A DNA stretch of 64,000 nucleotides from Stenocarpella maydis (GCA_002270565.1 NQMI01000023.1:124001-188000); one strand, 5' to 3'; numbered from the stretch's first letter, positions 1 through 12,109 are shown. A program made the numbers and translations. The notes: generated by a model not told the origin, from the sequence alone.

Positions 1-471
1 GCCTCCTTTCAAATGTTGAGGGCGTCCTGCTAGCAACTAGAAGAGCCGGCAGTATCTAGCCGTTATCAGAGGCACCACTACATCATAACAGTAACTAACT
101 ACGACTTAACAGACAAATCTATGGTACCCTCCACTCGTCCGCTATCAGGAGGCATCATTTGTACTTGCTAATGAAAAATTCATCTAAACGCCAAGTACCG
201 ATACTGGTCGAAGTTCCGAGGTAGCGGCATCGATAGGACTGGTTTCGTATCTTGGCGCGATGACGCGAGACTTGGTACTCTTTGCAACAACCCCATAATG
301 ATCTAAGCATGCATCTTGTGGAACTATAAGTGCAGATGTGCTTAGTTTTCTGTCAAATGAAACCTTCAATGTAGGCCGCGGTTGTGACGTTTCTTGCACT
401 TAATCTGAGGCTCACCACTCGTTCCAACCAATTCTCAAACCGTTGGACATTACCCCAAGACCGTCGCCACG
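1..471. other. Upstream spacer of the MFS gene
   Basis: No credible gene is seen here. The stretch presumably holds the promoter and 5' leader of the transporter that starts at 472; no specific regulatory element could be assigned. Confidence 0.5.
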
Positions 472-2573
472 ATGAGGGGCCGCGAAGTTGTAGTAGATCA
501 TTCTACTACATTAGACCCTGAAAAGATCAGCGCAACGGCTGAGCCCGCTGCGGAATCTGATTCTCAGAGGGCCGACAGCCTCCATGGGCAGAACTCTCGG
601 GACCATGTATTCTCCGATCCGATTGCTGCAGAGCACTGGCGCAACGTCTACGATAATGCTGGGTACGAGAACAGGCATCGATTTGACCCAGAATTCACGT
701 GGAGTACCGAAGATGAGCGCAAGCTTGTCAAGAAGATTGATTTCAGAATCATGACGTGGGCTGTAAGTGACCTCAAAAGCACAGCAAGCAATTCCTGTCC
801 AACACACCCCCAGAAATGACCACAGCCGTTTTTTGCGTCGAAAAAAAGGGGTGGACAACATGAATGATAGCTATATAATACCGAAAAGCTCGCTGACTGG
901 AGGATCGAAGTGGATCATGTTTTGCGCACTCGACATGCATCGCAGGAACATCAACAGAGCTATCTCAGACAACATGCTTGAGGATTTAGGTAAGCGATAT
1001 GTTTTCATGGAACTTTAGAAGTCTGAGCGGGGTTCCTGCCTTTGCTAACAAACTTTCTCACAGGCATGAATACCAATGATTACAACTACGGCCAAACGAT
1101 CTTTCTCGCTTCGTTTCTCTCAGCAGAACTTCCGAGCGGTCTCATAAGCAAGAAACTCGGTGCTGACCGATGGATACCCTTCATCATCGTTAGCTGGTCA
1201 ATAGTCGCGGGCTCGCAAGCATTCCTTACGAGTCGGGCAGGCTACTACGCCATCAAAGCTCTTCTCGGCTTGCTTATGGGAGGATTCATTCCAGGTCAGT
1301 CAACGCAGTCTTTTCAGCCTACTCTGGAAATACGCTTTCTCATCTGCGTTGTTCTGAGTGAGGCTTGGATTCGTCTTAGCAAGTATCCTCACTTGAACAT
1401 CAGCAACTACTAACTTTACTCAATTGACAGACATCGTGTTATACCTTACTTATTTCTATAAGTCTAACGAGCTCCCAACTCGCCTGGCGTGGTTTGTAAG
1501 TGCCTGTTGTTTTCCCCAACCACAGTGCGCTCAAAAACACCAGTGATTCGAAATATGCTGACACAATTCACTCCAAGTGGACTGCTCTCAGCACTGTGAA
1601 TGTCGTGGGCTCTCTCCTCGCAGCAGGCATCCTCCAGATGAGAGGTATCAACGGCTGGGGAGGATGGCAGTGGCTATTTCTCATCGAAGGGATCATCACG
1701 CTGATCGTGGGCCTCTTCTCGTTCGGGCTCATGCCACCTGGTCCGTGTCAAACTCGAAATTGGTTCCGCGGCGCCAAGGGATGGTTCGACGAACGAGAAG
1801 AGAAAATCCTGGTCAACCGCCTGCTCCGGGACGACCCCAGCAAAGGTGACATGAACAACCGCCAAGCTGTTGGGATTCGGTTGCTATGGAAGGCCCTCCA
1901 AGACTGGGAGCAGTGGCCGCTCTACCTCGTTGGGCTCACGACTTATATCCCGCCAAGTCCTCCACAGAACTACCTGTCCCTCATCCTGCGAAACCTTGGC
2001 TTCTCGGTTTTCGAGGCGAATCTGCTCGTCATTCCGTCACAGGTCTTGTTCGCCTTGAACCTTCTTTTTGTCACTTGGGTGTCGAGGCGGCTGCAGGAAC
2101 GGGCAATCGTTTCCTCCTTCGCCAACATATGGATATTTCCATGGCTGCTTGCTTTGGTAGTACTCCCTGCGGCTGCGTCGCCCTGGGTGCGCTATGGTAT
2201 ACTCACCGCGCTCCTCTCGTACCCTTACTGTCACGCTATCCTGGTTGGGTGGAACGCGAAGAACAGCAACGCGGTGCGGACCCGAGCTGTTTCTGCAGCT
2301 CTGTACAATATGTTTGTACAGTCTGGGAATATCGTCGCGTCCAACATCTACAGAGATGACGACAAGCCGCTTTACAGGCGTGGCAACAGTATCCTCCTTG
2401 GTATAACCTGTTTCAACATTATCTTGATGTATCTTGTGAAGGCGTTCTACATCTGGCGGAACCGTGTCCGCGACCTAAAGTGGAACGCCATGACCACCGA
2501 GGAGCAGGAACAATACCTGATCAACACCAAAGATGAGGGGCAGCAAAGACTCAATTTCCGCTTTGCGCATTAG
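472..2573 (+). CDS. MFS transporter, allantoate permease (Dal5/Fen2-like) family
   Basis: Predicted plasma-membrane proton-coupled symporter for a small organic anion; related fungal proteins (Dal5, Fen2, Tna1, Liz1) carry allantoate, pantothenate, nicotinate or biotin-related compounds, so the substrate is open. I join five exons: 472-762, 911-989, 1064-1294, 1431-1495 and 1578-2573, all with GT-AG borders and compatible phase, giving 553 residues. The N-terminal half reads through the motif LHRRN-like 'MHRRNINRAISDNM' and 'NYGQTIFLASFLSAELPSGL', typical of this anion:cation symporter family. The C-terminal half has alternating hydrophobic helices and the family-like 'GWNAKNSNAVRTRAVSAAL' stretch. 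About 12 membrane helices are expected. The start ATG at 472 opens a hydrophilic cytosolic tail. No frameshift is needed, so the gene looks intact. Family assignment is firm; substrate is unknown. Confidence 0.88.
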
Positions 2574-4025
2574 GCGGCTCTTAGATCACATTCGATATCG
2601 GGACCGGCTTTTGAGGCTTAAAAATATTTGAGGACAGAAAACCCCCTTTTATATTAAATGCTTTGAGTCAATCTGGCTTTTTGGTCCATCCTTACTTAGC
2701 CCTCATCTTCTACAGGATATGTTGCAGAGAATTTTATCTTTGTTCGACCTTATACTGCAGTGACTTTAGCGGATGCGCGAGAGGGTTCCCAAGTATTTGC
2801 TCCGATTGATACCAAGAAATCGGATCGCATCTGCAAAGACAGGCGGTCGATTTACCAGGACATTCAACAGCTGTGACTGATGAGAGAGCAACCGAGGTAT
2901 CGCTTAAACCCTCAGGCCAACTGAGACCATTAAGGTTAATTATGCCTTAAAGTACTGTAAGTAGAGTTTGTAAATCAGGTATGGGTTTAGGTAATGGATG
3001 TTAGTATTGGTGTTGCGGGAGTAGCCAGGCGTTATGGGAGTAGATTCCATAGAAGTGGGTATCCGGCATGGCTGGTTGGGCTTTCTAATTAATATGGATT
3101 TTTTTTATTTGCGATGGTTTGCGTAACCCGCTACTCGTATTATCGCAGGAGCAGATATCTGAATTCAATAGCAACTTAGAAGGGTCAATTTCATACCTAC
3201 GTAGTTTTTGTAAACTATCGCATGTAAAGAGAGCAGTTTCATCCATGTACTCCAATTATCTATTTGAAGTTACTAGGACTATGAGTGATTACCTCTGATT
3301 TGTGTGCTATTTTTAACTGATGAATGACGAGGTCATTTTCGCCAACGGGATGAAGCACATTCGGTGAGCAAACATGGGCTATAAGTGACCAATTAGGGAC
3401 AGTCACCAACTTCAGACCGCTCTTATTTGATCTGATTCACGCAATTTTTTCAATTCTAGCCCTGGATCCACCTTATGCAGTCAGGTATAAAAATCTCCAT
3501 TGTCTGTAGTGTCTGAGGGGGGGGGGGCAGTGGCAGTGCAAGACGTACCCCCATGTAAAACATTGAACACAGCTCGGCCTTCAAAGATCGATATACCTGT
3601 TCAGTCGAACACTAAATATTCATCAATACTGACACTTCCCGAATACTCACATATTTCGATGGCAGCCATGGATTGGGATTTTGCAGCAGTAATAATGCTC
3701 GTTATCGACGCCGTCCTCGTCGCATCATATGTCCTGTGGCTCTATGTAATGGAACGCATTTTTCTTGTACGGTCTGGCATTAGTATATAGGAGTAAAACC
3801 CACCGTATCATCTCGCCTTTTATTACCCCGATACTATAATAGGCTCTTGTGCTTCTCAAGTCTGCGGGTAACATCGACAGAGGCGGGATAGATGTGACTT
3901 CCCCGCAGCCGACATCCGGATATTCAAATATCTCCGACGTTCGTTTTCCCTCAGCTCTGGGTCTAGCGGCACTTTTATTTCGCAACCTGCAAATTTCAAG
4001 ATTATCTGAGATTCAAAGGATCAAA
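2574..4025. other. Gene-free AT-rich spacer
   Basis: No coding region with convincing length or codon use is seen. It holds an 11-base G run at 3517-3527 and several AT-rich stretches; a 96-codon open frame starting at 3500 is crossed by the G run and resembles nothing I recognise. Confidence 0.5.
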
Positions 4026-4569
4026 ATGCCCTGCACTATCGTCCGCAACTCGACTGGTGGGGGGGACAATGGAGCTCAGAGCACAGTCAAGGCCGCCAAC
4101 ACCTTCACGGGCGATGTCTGGTAGGCCCCCATCAAAGCGGCTCATAGATGATGTCGAGACACCTCAGCAGGCTCTTTCGGGCGTGAGCGTTCTGAATATG
4201 ACCATGATTGTTGAGCCACACAATTACAGCACTGGAGCTGACAAGTACGACAGGATGGACAAGCTAGCGGGCCCGGTCGATGGCATCATGTGCAATCATG
4301 TCACGTTCCTGCCCGGTGCCAGGACATACTGGCACCACCATGAGAACGGGCAGATACTCGAGGTCAAGGCAGGGAGCGGCTGGGTCTGCGATAAGGGTGG
4401 CAAGCCACAGCGGATCAGCACGGGCGATATCGTGCAGTGCCCGGCTAAAACTGTGCACTGGCACGGCGCCGACGATGGTAGTATGTTAATGCACTTGGCG
4501 ATAAGTCTTGGAAAGACCACTTGGATGGAAGAGGTCAGCCAGGAGGAATATAACGCGAAGAGTGGCTAG
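4026..4569 (+). CDS. Small cupin-domain protein
   Basis: Single-domain cupin of 136 residues, a metal-binding beta-barrel fold used by many small dioxygenases, decarboxylases and isomerases; the reaction cannot be named from sequence. I join exon 1 (4026-4120) to exon 2 (4254-4569) across a 133-base GT-AG intron, which restores the family-like run GDVWMDKL. Cupin motif 1 is visible as 'YWHHHENGQILEV' (metal histidines plus glutamate), and motif 2 as 'CPAKTVHWHGAD' with the second histidine site. Reading the intron as coding would add a nonconserved segment and lose the N-terminal 'ANTFTGDVW' block. There is no signal peptide. It lies alone, convergent with MCCB about 1.2 kb away. Bacterial relatives are often annotated as carboxymuconolactone-decarboxylase-associated cupins, so old horizontal transfer is possible but unproven. 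Confidence 0.8.
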
Positions 4570-5762
4570 GTGCATGGGGAGACAACAAAATTCAACGAGC
4601 CTAGCTCCTCGAGATCCAATATCTCGTCAGCAATGCCGGTGATAGAAAGGTTAAGGTTTCTGTTTGGTTCTCTTCTGATTCTTGCGGGACTGTCATGGCC
4701 TGCATGAAGCACCCTCAAGGCGATCCAGTTTACTAAAGAAAACTAAAATAAAAATATACTTGTCAATCTGGTCAATCTTGCTCTCTGGCAGCATCCGGTG
4801 ACATCGCGAATCCGAGAGAAACAGCAGGAAAAGCACAACAGCCAGTTATCTATTGACCCGTGGCTGTAGCCGATCGCTGGCACTCTCGCACCAATGAACT
4901 TGTCAGGAATTGAGCAAATTCTTGTGTCTGTGCTCGCCACTTCACCTCCTGTGCAATCCATGCCCTAGCCTTGCCCTTGCATTGATCTTGACGCTTCTCG
5001 CATGGTTTGGAGGGCCCAATCTTGTATCTCCATTCTCCAGACCACCCTCGGCGATATTTCCAGCAATTGGATGATCGTGTACGGCGGTTTTTTGAGAACA
5101 GCAACGGATTACCTCTCGTGAATGGGGTATGACAATCGAACCTGATTGTGACCCAAGAAAATCAGGACAGACGAGCTTGTCACACCTAAAGATGCACATC
5201 GCGGACGGAGAGCTGGAAGCTGTGGGACTATTTCTGGATTTTGAGTTTCTCGGTACCGTAATTTCAAAACTCCTATTCACTGCTGAATGATAATGATCGG
5301 TGACAATTGGAAGTTCGAGGATCAAATGTTGTGGGCGGCGCCCTGGGGTCTTTGTGGGACTTATTGTTAGAGCATACGGTGCTTCCTACCTCCCCTTACT
5401 GCGTTGCCGGCAGCTCCATAATAAGGGGAAGCTCGCCGCCCCTGACCTGCTCCCATACGGGAGGCTTGGACGCACTCGCCCTCGCCTGTATAGCAACGAA
5501 AGGAGCATGCCCGCGAGAGGCAAAGCAAGCATCGGTGGAAGCGGAGAATAAGTTGATTGCTGGGCCTGTACCGCCGGTTCTGTCGCATGATGCTAACGTC
5601 AGTGCGTGTGTCAAACAGTGGCCATACCGTCACTTGATGTTAAGTGATTACGTTCTCTGTCGCTCGCGCCTGAAATATCTATCAATCTTTTTTTTTTAAA
5701 AAAAAAAAAAAATAGAGAATCACAAAAGTCATGAGGTCGCTTGATAGAAAGTCTATTTTTAA
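4570..5762. other. Convergent spacer between cupin and MCCB
   Basis: No gene is supported. Several overlapping short open frames occur on both strands at 4.9-5.7 kb but none resembles a known family. A T10-A15 palindromic tract at 5688-5712 lies just beyond the MCCB stop codon and might serve in 3' end formation (inference). Confidence 0.45.
5688..5712. repeat. T10/A15 homopolymer palindrome
   Basis: Ten T followed directly by fifteen A, 51 bases downstream of the MCCB stop codon on the minus strand. Read directly; its role is unknown. Confidence 0.8.
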
Positions 5763-7711
5763 CTACATTCGGAAGACACCAAATTTCGTGTCACCAGGCC
5801 TGATCTCGTTCCGGCCGGACATGGCAGCTCGTAAGCCCAGCCCAAGGTATCGCCTGGTATGTTGTGGCGGAATAACTCCGTCGTCCTATTCACAAAAAGA
5901 GTCAGCTTCAGGATGCGCGCGATGTGTGTCACCATCGGATAGCTGGGAGGAGACTCACCCATAACCTCGCGCTCGAGTAGACGGCGTCGCTCTCCTTCTC
6001 GATCCTCTCCTTCAGGCCCGTATCCACGGTCTTCCCCACCGTTTCCATCACTGCTGACAGCTGCTCACTGCCCATGACACCAATCCTGGCGTTGGGCCAC
6101 ATCCACAAGAATCTCGGTGAATATGCCCTCCCACACATGCCGTAGTTGCCAGCACCATAGCTGCCGCCAACCACGACTGTGAATTTCGGCACGTCTGCGC
6201 AAGCCACCGCAGTGACGAGCTTTGCGCCGTTCTTTGCGATACCTTCTCTCTCCGCGTCGGTGCCGACCATGAACCCGCTGATGTTCTGCAGGAAGACAAG
6301 CGGGATGCCTCGCTGACTGCACAGCTCGATAAAATGCGCACCTTTCAGAGCCGACGAAGAGAACAGGATCCCGTTGTTGGCAACGATGCCAACCTGTTGA
6401 CCGTAGATATGCGCAAACCCTGTTACCAGTGTCGTCCCGTAGTCGCGTTTGAACTCTGCAAATGCGGAGCCATCAACCACGCGGGCTATCACCTCGTGGA
6501 TGGGAAGAGGTTTCCTGAGATTTGTCGATGCTATGCCCAAAAGCTCTGCCGGCGAGTAGAGAGGCTCCGAGAACGATTCTTTTTGTTGTGGCAGGCCTGT
6601 CTTGTGAGGCCAGTTCAGATTGCTTACGCATCGCCTCGCCAGCACGAGGGCATGCGCGTCATCGACGGCCAGGTAGTCGGTCACACCAGAGACGCTCGAG
6701 TGCATCTTTCCTCCGCCCAGCTCTTCTGCACTCACTGACTCTCCCGTGGCAGCCTTGACCAGTGGCGGGCCCGCGAGAAAAATGTGGCCCTGGTCCTGCA
6801 CGATGATGCTCTCGTCGGACATGGCCGGGACGTAGGCGCCTCCCGCTGTGCAGGGTCCCATGACGACGGATATCTGCGGGATCCCGGCCGCGGACATGCG
6901 TGCCTGGTTATAGAAGATGCGGCCGAAGTGATCGCGGTCTGGGAAGACATCGGACTGGTGAGGTAGGTTCGCGCCACCGGAATCCACGAGGTATATACAT
7001 CTGCATGACGCCACGAGATTAGCTGCAGTCCAGCCTAAGAGCGCTTGGGATTCGCACGCCACCAAGACTGAGATGGAAGGGAGGGATGGGCTCTGACGGT
7101 AACTTGTTCTCCTGGGCAACAGCCTGCGCCCTCAGGTGCTTTTTCACGGTAATGGGATAGTATGTGCCGCCCTTCACAGTGCTGTCATTGGCGACAATCA
7201 CGCATGTAACACCCTCCACCACACCCACACCGGTGATTATGCCTGCGGCGGGCACTTCGGCCTCCGGGTACAGCTCATGGCCAGCAAGCCCACCCAGCTC
7301 CATGAATGTGGTGCCCGGGTCTATGAGCGCCGTGACCCGGTCCCGGGGCAGCATCTTCTTCCTTGCCAGGTGCTTTTCCCTTGCCTTCTCGGGCCCGCCC
7401 CGCTGGACCTTGCGCGTGAGCTCGGCCAGGCGAGCCATGGCCTCGTCCATGGCCAGCTTGTTCTCCTTGAACTCATCGCTGCTCGTGTCTATCGCGGACT
7501 GGATCGTGGATACTGCCTGCGCTTGGTAGGGAGGCGTGAAGGTGGCGATGGTTCGCCTGCTCCCGTTCCCCGTGGGGAGTATGGAGACGGCGGGCCGTTG
7601 CTGGCATGGGAGCCCCGGGCGAGGATGAGGGTGGATCTGGATGCGAGTCCGGGGTAATGAGCGGGCCAACCGAGGGATCAGACCCCCTCCGGGGCTCCTG
7701 ATTGACGGCAT
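5763..7711 (-). CDS. mccB: 3-methylcrotonyl-CoA carboxylase, carboxyltransferase (beta) subunit
   Basis: Mitochondrial non-biotin subunit of 3-methylcrotonyl-CoA carboxylase; it moves carboxyl from carboxybiotin to 3-methylcrotonyl-CoA in leucine catabolism. Three exons on the minus strand, 7711-7098, 7000-5959 and 5885-5763, join in phase to 592 residues. The first join restores '[18 protein letters not shown]', the second '[14 protein letters not shown]', both diagnostic of the family. The carboxyltransferase core contains '[15 protein letters not shown]' and '[11 protein letters not shown]'. I chose the ATG at 7711 because the following arginine/serine-rich stretch fits a mitochondrial presequence; open frame continues upstream to an ATG at 7861, so a longer product is possible. 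It is transcribed divergently from IVD, the preceding enzyme of the same pathway. Partner subunit MCCA is encoded at 41.1 kb. Confidence 0.95.
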
Positions 7712-8084
7712 TGTGTGCTTGCAGGATGCTGCAGGCTGGTGGCGTCTCTGCAGAGAAGGCGAGGCCACGTTCGTCACAACAGCATCGAGGACGGAGCGCG
7801 GCTGAGGAAGGGAGAGTGCGAGGGACAGTTCCTGGATACTCTGCAGAGTGACGTTTGAAGTCATTCTTGCGCGGATGCTCGGTGCCGCTTCGGCCCGCTT
7901 GTAAGCGACCTCAACCGCGATTGGGATCCTGGGACTACCTGCGACCTTGGGCCGAAGCAATGCGATGGCCAGCCACGACGGCCCCTTCTGAAATACTGGA
8001 ACACATTGGCCCGCTTCCTTGACATGGGGCGTGAACCAGTCTGACCTCGTCGTTTCTGTGCCAGCCCACCAGTCCTAAGCAGCC
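7712..8084. promoter_or_regulatory. Shared divergent upstream region of MCCB and IVD
   Basis: 373 bases separate the chosen starts. It contains two inverted CCAAT pentamers (ATTGG at 7920-7924 and 8005-8009) and two copies of the palindrome CTCTGCAGAG (7746-7755 and 7839-7848). Coordinate control of the two genes from this region is an inference from arrangement; part of it may be MCCB 5' UTR or N-terminal coding if the upstream ATG is used. Confidence 0.55.
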
Positions 8085-9467
8085 ATGTCGAGCACTCGAG
8101 CACTCGGCCGCCTGGCCCGATCAGCACGAACCCTCCCCAAGCCATCGTCGCCCTCGTCGCTTGCCATCCGCCACCGAGCAGCCGCAGTACCCGAATCTCG
8201 GAGGTGGGCCTCGACCTCCAAGCACCCGCGGGGCTTTGTCCCACCCACACAGGCCGACCTCGAAGAGCTGCGCGAGCGTGTCCAGGAGTTCACCAGGCGC
8301 GAGATCACCCCGGAGGTGGCGGCGGCGACCGACCAGAGCAACGCCTTCCCGCCCGAGATGTGGGGGAAGCTGGGCGAGGCAGGCTTCCTGGGGATCACGG
8401 CCGACGAGGACGTCGGCGGGCTGGCGCTGGGGTACCAGGCACACTGCATCGTCATGGAGGAGCTGAGCCGCGCCTCCGGGTCCATCGCGCTGTCGTACGC
8501 GGCCCACAGCCAGCTGTGCGTGAACCAGCTGCAGCTGAACGGCTCGCCGGACCAAAAGGCCCGCTTCCTCCCGGGCCTGATAGCCGGAGACAAGGTCGGC
8601 GCGCTGGCCATGAGCGAGAGCGGCGCCGGCTCGGACGTCGTGTCCATGCGGACCTCGGCCAAGAAGGCGGACGGGGGTTACGTCCTCAACGGCTCCAAGA
8701 TGTGGATCACTAACGGGCCCGACGCGGACTACATCGTTGTGTACGCCAAGACGGAGCCTGATGCGGGGAGCAAGGGCATCACGGCATTCATCGTCGAGAC
8801 CAAGGGGGCCGAGGGCTTTGCATGCGCGCGCAAGCTCGACAAGATGGGTATGAGGGGCAGCAACACGGGCGAGCTGGTCTTTGACAACGTCTTCGTGCCC
8901 GAGGCCAACATCCTCGGCAACATCAACGGCGGTGTGCGCGTGTTGATGGAGGGTCTGGACCTGGAGAGACTCGTGCTCAGCGCTGGGCCCTTGGGCCTGA
9001 TGCAGGCCGCGCTCGATGTGGCCCTGCCATTTGTGCATACGCGAAAGCAGTTCGGCCAGCCCATTGGCACGTTCCAGGCAATCCACGGCAAGCTGGCCGA
9101 CATGTACACCAAGCTACAGGTCAGCAAGGCTTACACGTACGCCACTGCGAGGGCTGTCGACGAGGAGGGCATTATCAAGACGCAGGACTGTGCAGGTGCC
9201 ATCCTGTACGCCGCCGAGAGGGCTACTGAATGCGGACTGGACTGCATACAGGTGCTTGGTGGTATGGGCTACGTGGAAGAGATGCCAGCTTCGAGAATAC
9301 TGAGGGAGTAAGTCTTGCCCAGCCCCGGAATGCAGCCAACGTGGACACTTTTGTTAACTTGGTATCACAGTGCAAAACTGTACGAGATTGGCGCTGGTAC
9401 CTCGGAGGTGAGGCGCATGGTCATCGGCCGTGCCTTCAACAAGGAGTACGCAAATCACTCGGTGTGA
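8085..9467 (+). CDS. ivdA: Isovaleryl-CoA dehydrogenase, mitochondrial
   Basis: FAD-dependent acyl-CoA dehydrogenase that oxidises isovaleryl-CoA to 3-methylcrotonyl-CoA in leucine degradation, passing electrons to ETF. Exons 8085-9307 and 9371-9467 join across a 63-base intron to 439 residues. The N-terminal 35 or so residues are rich in Arg/Ser/Ala, as in a mitochondrial presequence. The core shows '[18 protein letters not shown]', '[19 protein letters not shown]' and '[16 protein letters not shown]'. The catalytic base fits the glutamate in '[14 protein letters not shown]' (about residue 294), the position specific to isovaleryl-CoA dehydrogenase rather than short- or medium-chain enzymes. 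The last exon gives '[18 protein letters not shown]', the conserved C-terminal helix. It is head-to-head with MCCB, whose complex uses its product. Confidence 0.96.
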
Positions 9468-10195
9468 GCGATGTGTGGGTGGGAAGGCAAAAGTAAGATC
9501 ACTTCATGTATCAGCATGCACGGCGTTTAGGTGGCTGTCTTGTTCTGTTCAGATCCTCGGGTAGTCAACAATGGGAAATTCGAATCCAGTCAGTCATGCA
9601 GTTTATTGAGTACTTGGGATTCTACGTGCAGCCAACATCCACATTTTTATTTTCAAGACCAAACCAGGGTGTTGACGGAATCTACTTAAACCACATGATT
9701 TGGCAATCCGGGGTGCCTGTGGGGGCATGTAGCTGGACAAAGACAAGAGGACCATCACCCAAGACGCTCAGGGTCATAGATACGAGGGCAACCACTGCTC
9801 GGGGAGAAGCGCAAACAACTTAGCGGCGAGTACCATACGAAGGTCAGTATGTGTTAAGCGAGCATCTGATCCTCATCTCAATGACGACCATTAGGGATAT
9901 CATCGCGGGAGCAAGAGCACATGGAACAACCGTCTTTGACAAGAGGTTCAAGCGCCATGCTCGCTGAGAACATAGCATGGCTGGCTGGCGCCGACATTAT
10001 CTCCCATGTCACCCGGTTTCCGCTTTGGGTAAGAAGATACTCGTTTTTGTGGTTGGCCTCTGGACTAGAGACTGGCTGTTGCAGGATGCAGCAATATGGA
10101 CCGCGAATCGCGGTGGTCCCTAACCGTTGTTGCTTCGGGTCCCCCCCCCCCCTTCCCGGGGTCAACTCTCATCTCACCCCCTACTGATCGAATTA
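9468..10195. other. Convergent 3' spacer
   Basis: No gene is seen between the IVD and calmodulin-like stop codons. A 12-base C run lies at 10141-10152. Confidence 0.5.
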
Positions 10196-11153
10196 TTACT
10201 TCTGGTTCATAATTTGGACAAACTCATTGACTGTGATCCAAGTTAGCCCCAGACTCATTTAAGTTCACTCACACACTTACAGTCTATGGTGCCGCTTCCA
10301 TCCGAGTCGGCAAAGTGAAGCATCTCGTCGATCTCGGCCTCGGTAAGAGATTCGCCGATCGACTTCATGACCTGTCTGAGCTCATCCTTGGAGATGGTGC
10401 CAGTCCCATCGCGATCAAAGACCTGGGGCTGTCTGTCAGCCGTATTCCCCAATCAGGGTTTACAGTCACGGCTTTGAAACTCACCTTGAACGCCTCTCGG
10501 AGTTCCTGCTCTGGGTCCACATCCTGAACCTTGTGTGACATCAAGGCCAGGAACTCTGCATGCCAATTGTCGGTAAGAGGCCGGTTCATGTCTCGCAACC
10601 GGGCAGGGTGACGTACCTTTGAAGTCGATGGTGCCGTTCTTGTCGACATCGACCTCGTCGACCATGTCTTGGAGCTCACCATCGGTGGGGTTCAGACCGA
10701 GGGAACGCATGATTGTCCCGAGCTCCTCCTTGGTGATCTCGCCTGTGCAACACACCGGGTCAGCTCCTCATGTCTGGTACATCGGTGCATACACGGGAGG
10801 CCAGTTGGTGTTTATGATGTTATCCACCAGGTCTGAGATAGCCGCCAGGGACTGACCGTTTCCATCCTTGTCCTAAAACAGGGACACATAGATCGAGTCG
10901 TCAGTAAAGAAAAAAGAAAAGAAAAACCACACCATGGCAGTAAGACTTGGAGGAATTGAATAGGACGTGGGACTAACAAAAACTAAGAAGGCTTCCTTGA
11001 AGCTCTCGATCTGCTCCTCAGAGAGCTGTGCCTGGTCGGCCTGGGATCGGATGATGCGGTCAGTCAAGCAGCTGGGCCAGCGCAGAGCCTCGCGCGGTTA
11101 AGAGGGGCAAGGCGTGCCAAGGCGAGTGCCGGGGGGCGGTCACCACCAACCAT
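10196..11153 (-). CDS. Calmodulin-like EF-hand protein
   Basis: Ca2+ sensor of 151 residues with four EF-hands. Seven minus-strand exons join in phase: 11153-11151 (the ATG alone), 11040-10978, 10872-10857 (16 bases), 10742-10617, 10555-10485, 10422-10281 and 10230-10196. The product begins [11 protein letters not shown] and the four loops read [36 protein letters not shown] and [12 protein letters not shown], each with acidic or oxygen ligands at positions 1, 3, 5, 7, 9 and 12. An ATG followed at once by an intron is known from fungal calmodulin genes. Many positions differ from the almost invariant fungal calmodulin (for example 'HFADSDGSG' for the usual fourth-loop entry), so I infer a calmodulin-like paralogue rather than the essential gene. 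Targets are unknown. Confidence 0.87.
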
Positions 11154-11927
11154 TGTGTGTCTGGGTAGTTGGTTAATGTGTGTGTTGCCGGAAGTGGGAG
11201 AAGGAGGCTGTGCTGGAGCTTCAGGGAGGTATGCAGGACACGGAGGCTGCTGCTGCTTGTGTGGAGGGAGGTATCCTTTTGGCCGTTGAGTCCGTTGAAA
11301 GAAGCTTGTCATCTACGCTGGCAGGCTGAGTGGGGTTGCCCTCACCCCACCCCATAAATAGTACGTCAAAAGTGGGCATCCCTGTTTCAGGGTGCTCCCG
11401 CTCATTCGCCCTCGGGATATTGTGCGTTAGTGCAGTTGGTGCGCCTCACGGCATTCACAATCACATGTTAACACATGTACAACCGGGGCCAGAGGCAAAG
11501 ATAAAGGGCCCCCAGATAGTGAGACCTCGTCATCTGAGGAGCCGCACCGGTGACAGCAACCCATCACCAACATGTCTCACCTACACATGCGCTCGACTTA
11601 TACAACAAGAAATGTCCCGCCTCTTAATCTTATTTCCGATTGTAACAGACTTGTGCGACCCTGTCAATCTGTTCCAGTGAATCAACCAGATGGCCTCTCA
11701 TCAGGCAGGGAGGGTCTTTAGGGACAACACCGATTCGCGTGTAGGTTGTTTGTGTAGTAATGACTGCCCATTCCACCGCGTACCTAGGCACAAGCTTCAG
11801 AACCCCCGATATCTGGGGCTTGCTATTGAGCTTTCAAGCGTCGGCAATCTCAACCTGACATCTACCCGATGAGCTGAATCACCTAGGGGGGCTGAGCACT
11901 GTTCTCGCAGGTGTGAAGACGGGATAT
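11154..11927. other. Upstream region of the calmodulin-like gene
   Basis: No gene is seen. The part next to 11153 must contain the promoter of the minus-strand calmodulin-like gene; the distal part ends at the left terminal inverted repeat of the transposon. Confidence 0.5.
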
Positions 11928-11979
11928 TTCTAGAAGAGAACGGAGATTCGCAAGGCAGAAAACGGAGGGTACAAGGCAA
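11928..11979 (+). repeat. MULE terminal inverted repeat, left (copy 1)
   Basis: 52 bases beginning TTCTAGAAGAGAACGGAGAT; the exact reverse complement ends copy 2 at 17663-17714. Read directly from sequence. Confidence 0.9.
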
Positions 11980-12109
11980 CATGTATCCCTGGTGCGCCAA
12001 CCTTAATTTGCACTATGGGCTCGCCATATATAACAGAAATACACAGTCATTAACTATACATCTATTGCATATTATCGCTACTATCGTGACTTCTGGCCTT
12101 GGTGTTTTG

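Noticed and set aside
8121..9086. 321-codon minus-strand frame opposite IVD
   Set aside because: Antisense shadow of a well-supported GC-rich gene; the His/Arg/Leu-rich composition is typical of such mirrors.
11797..12000. 67-codon frame across the left MULE inverted repeat
   Set aside because: It is repeated at copy 2 next to the gap, consists of inverted-repeat sequence and is not a gene.
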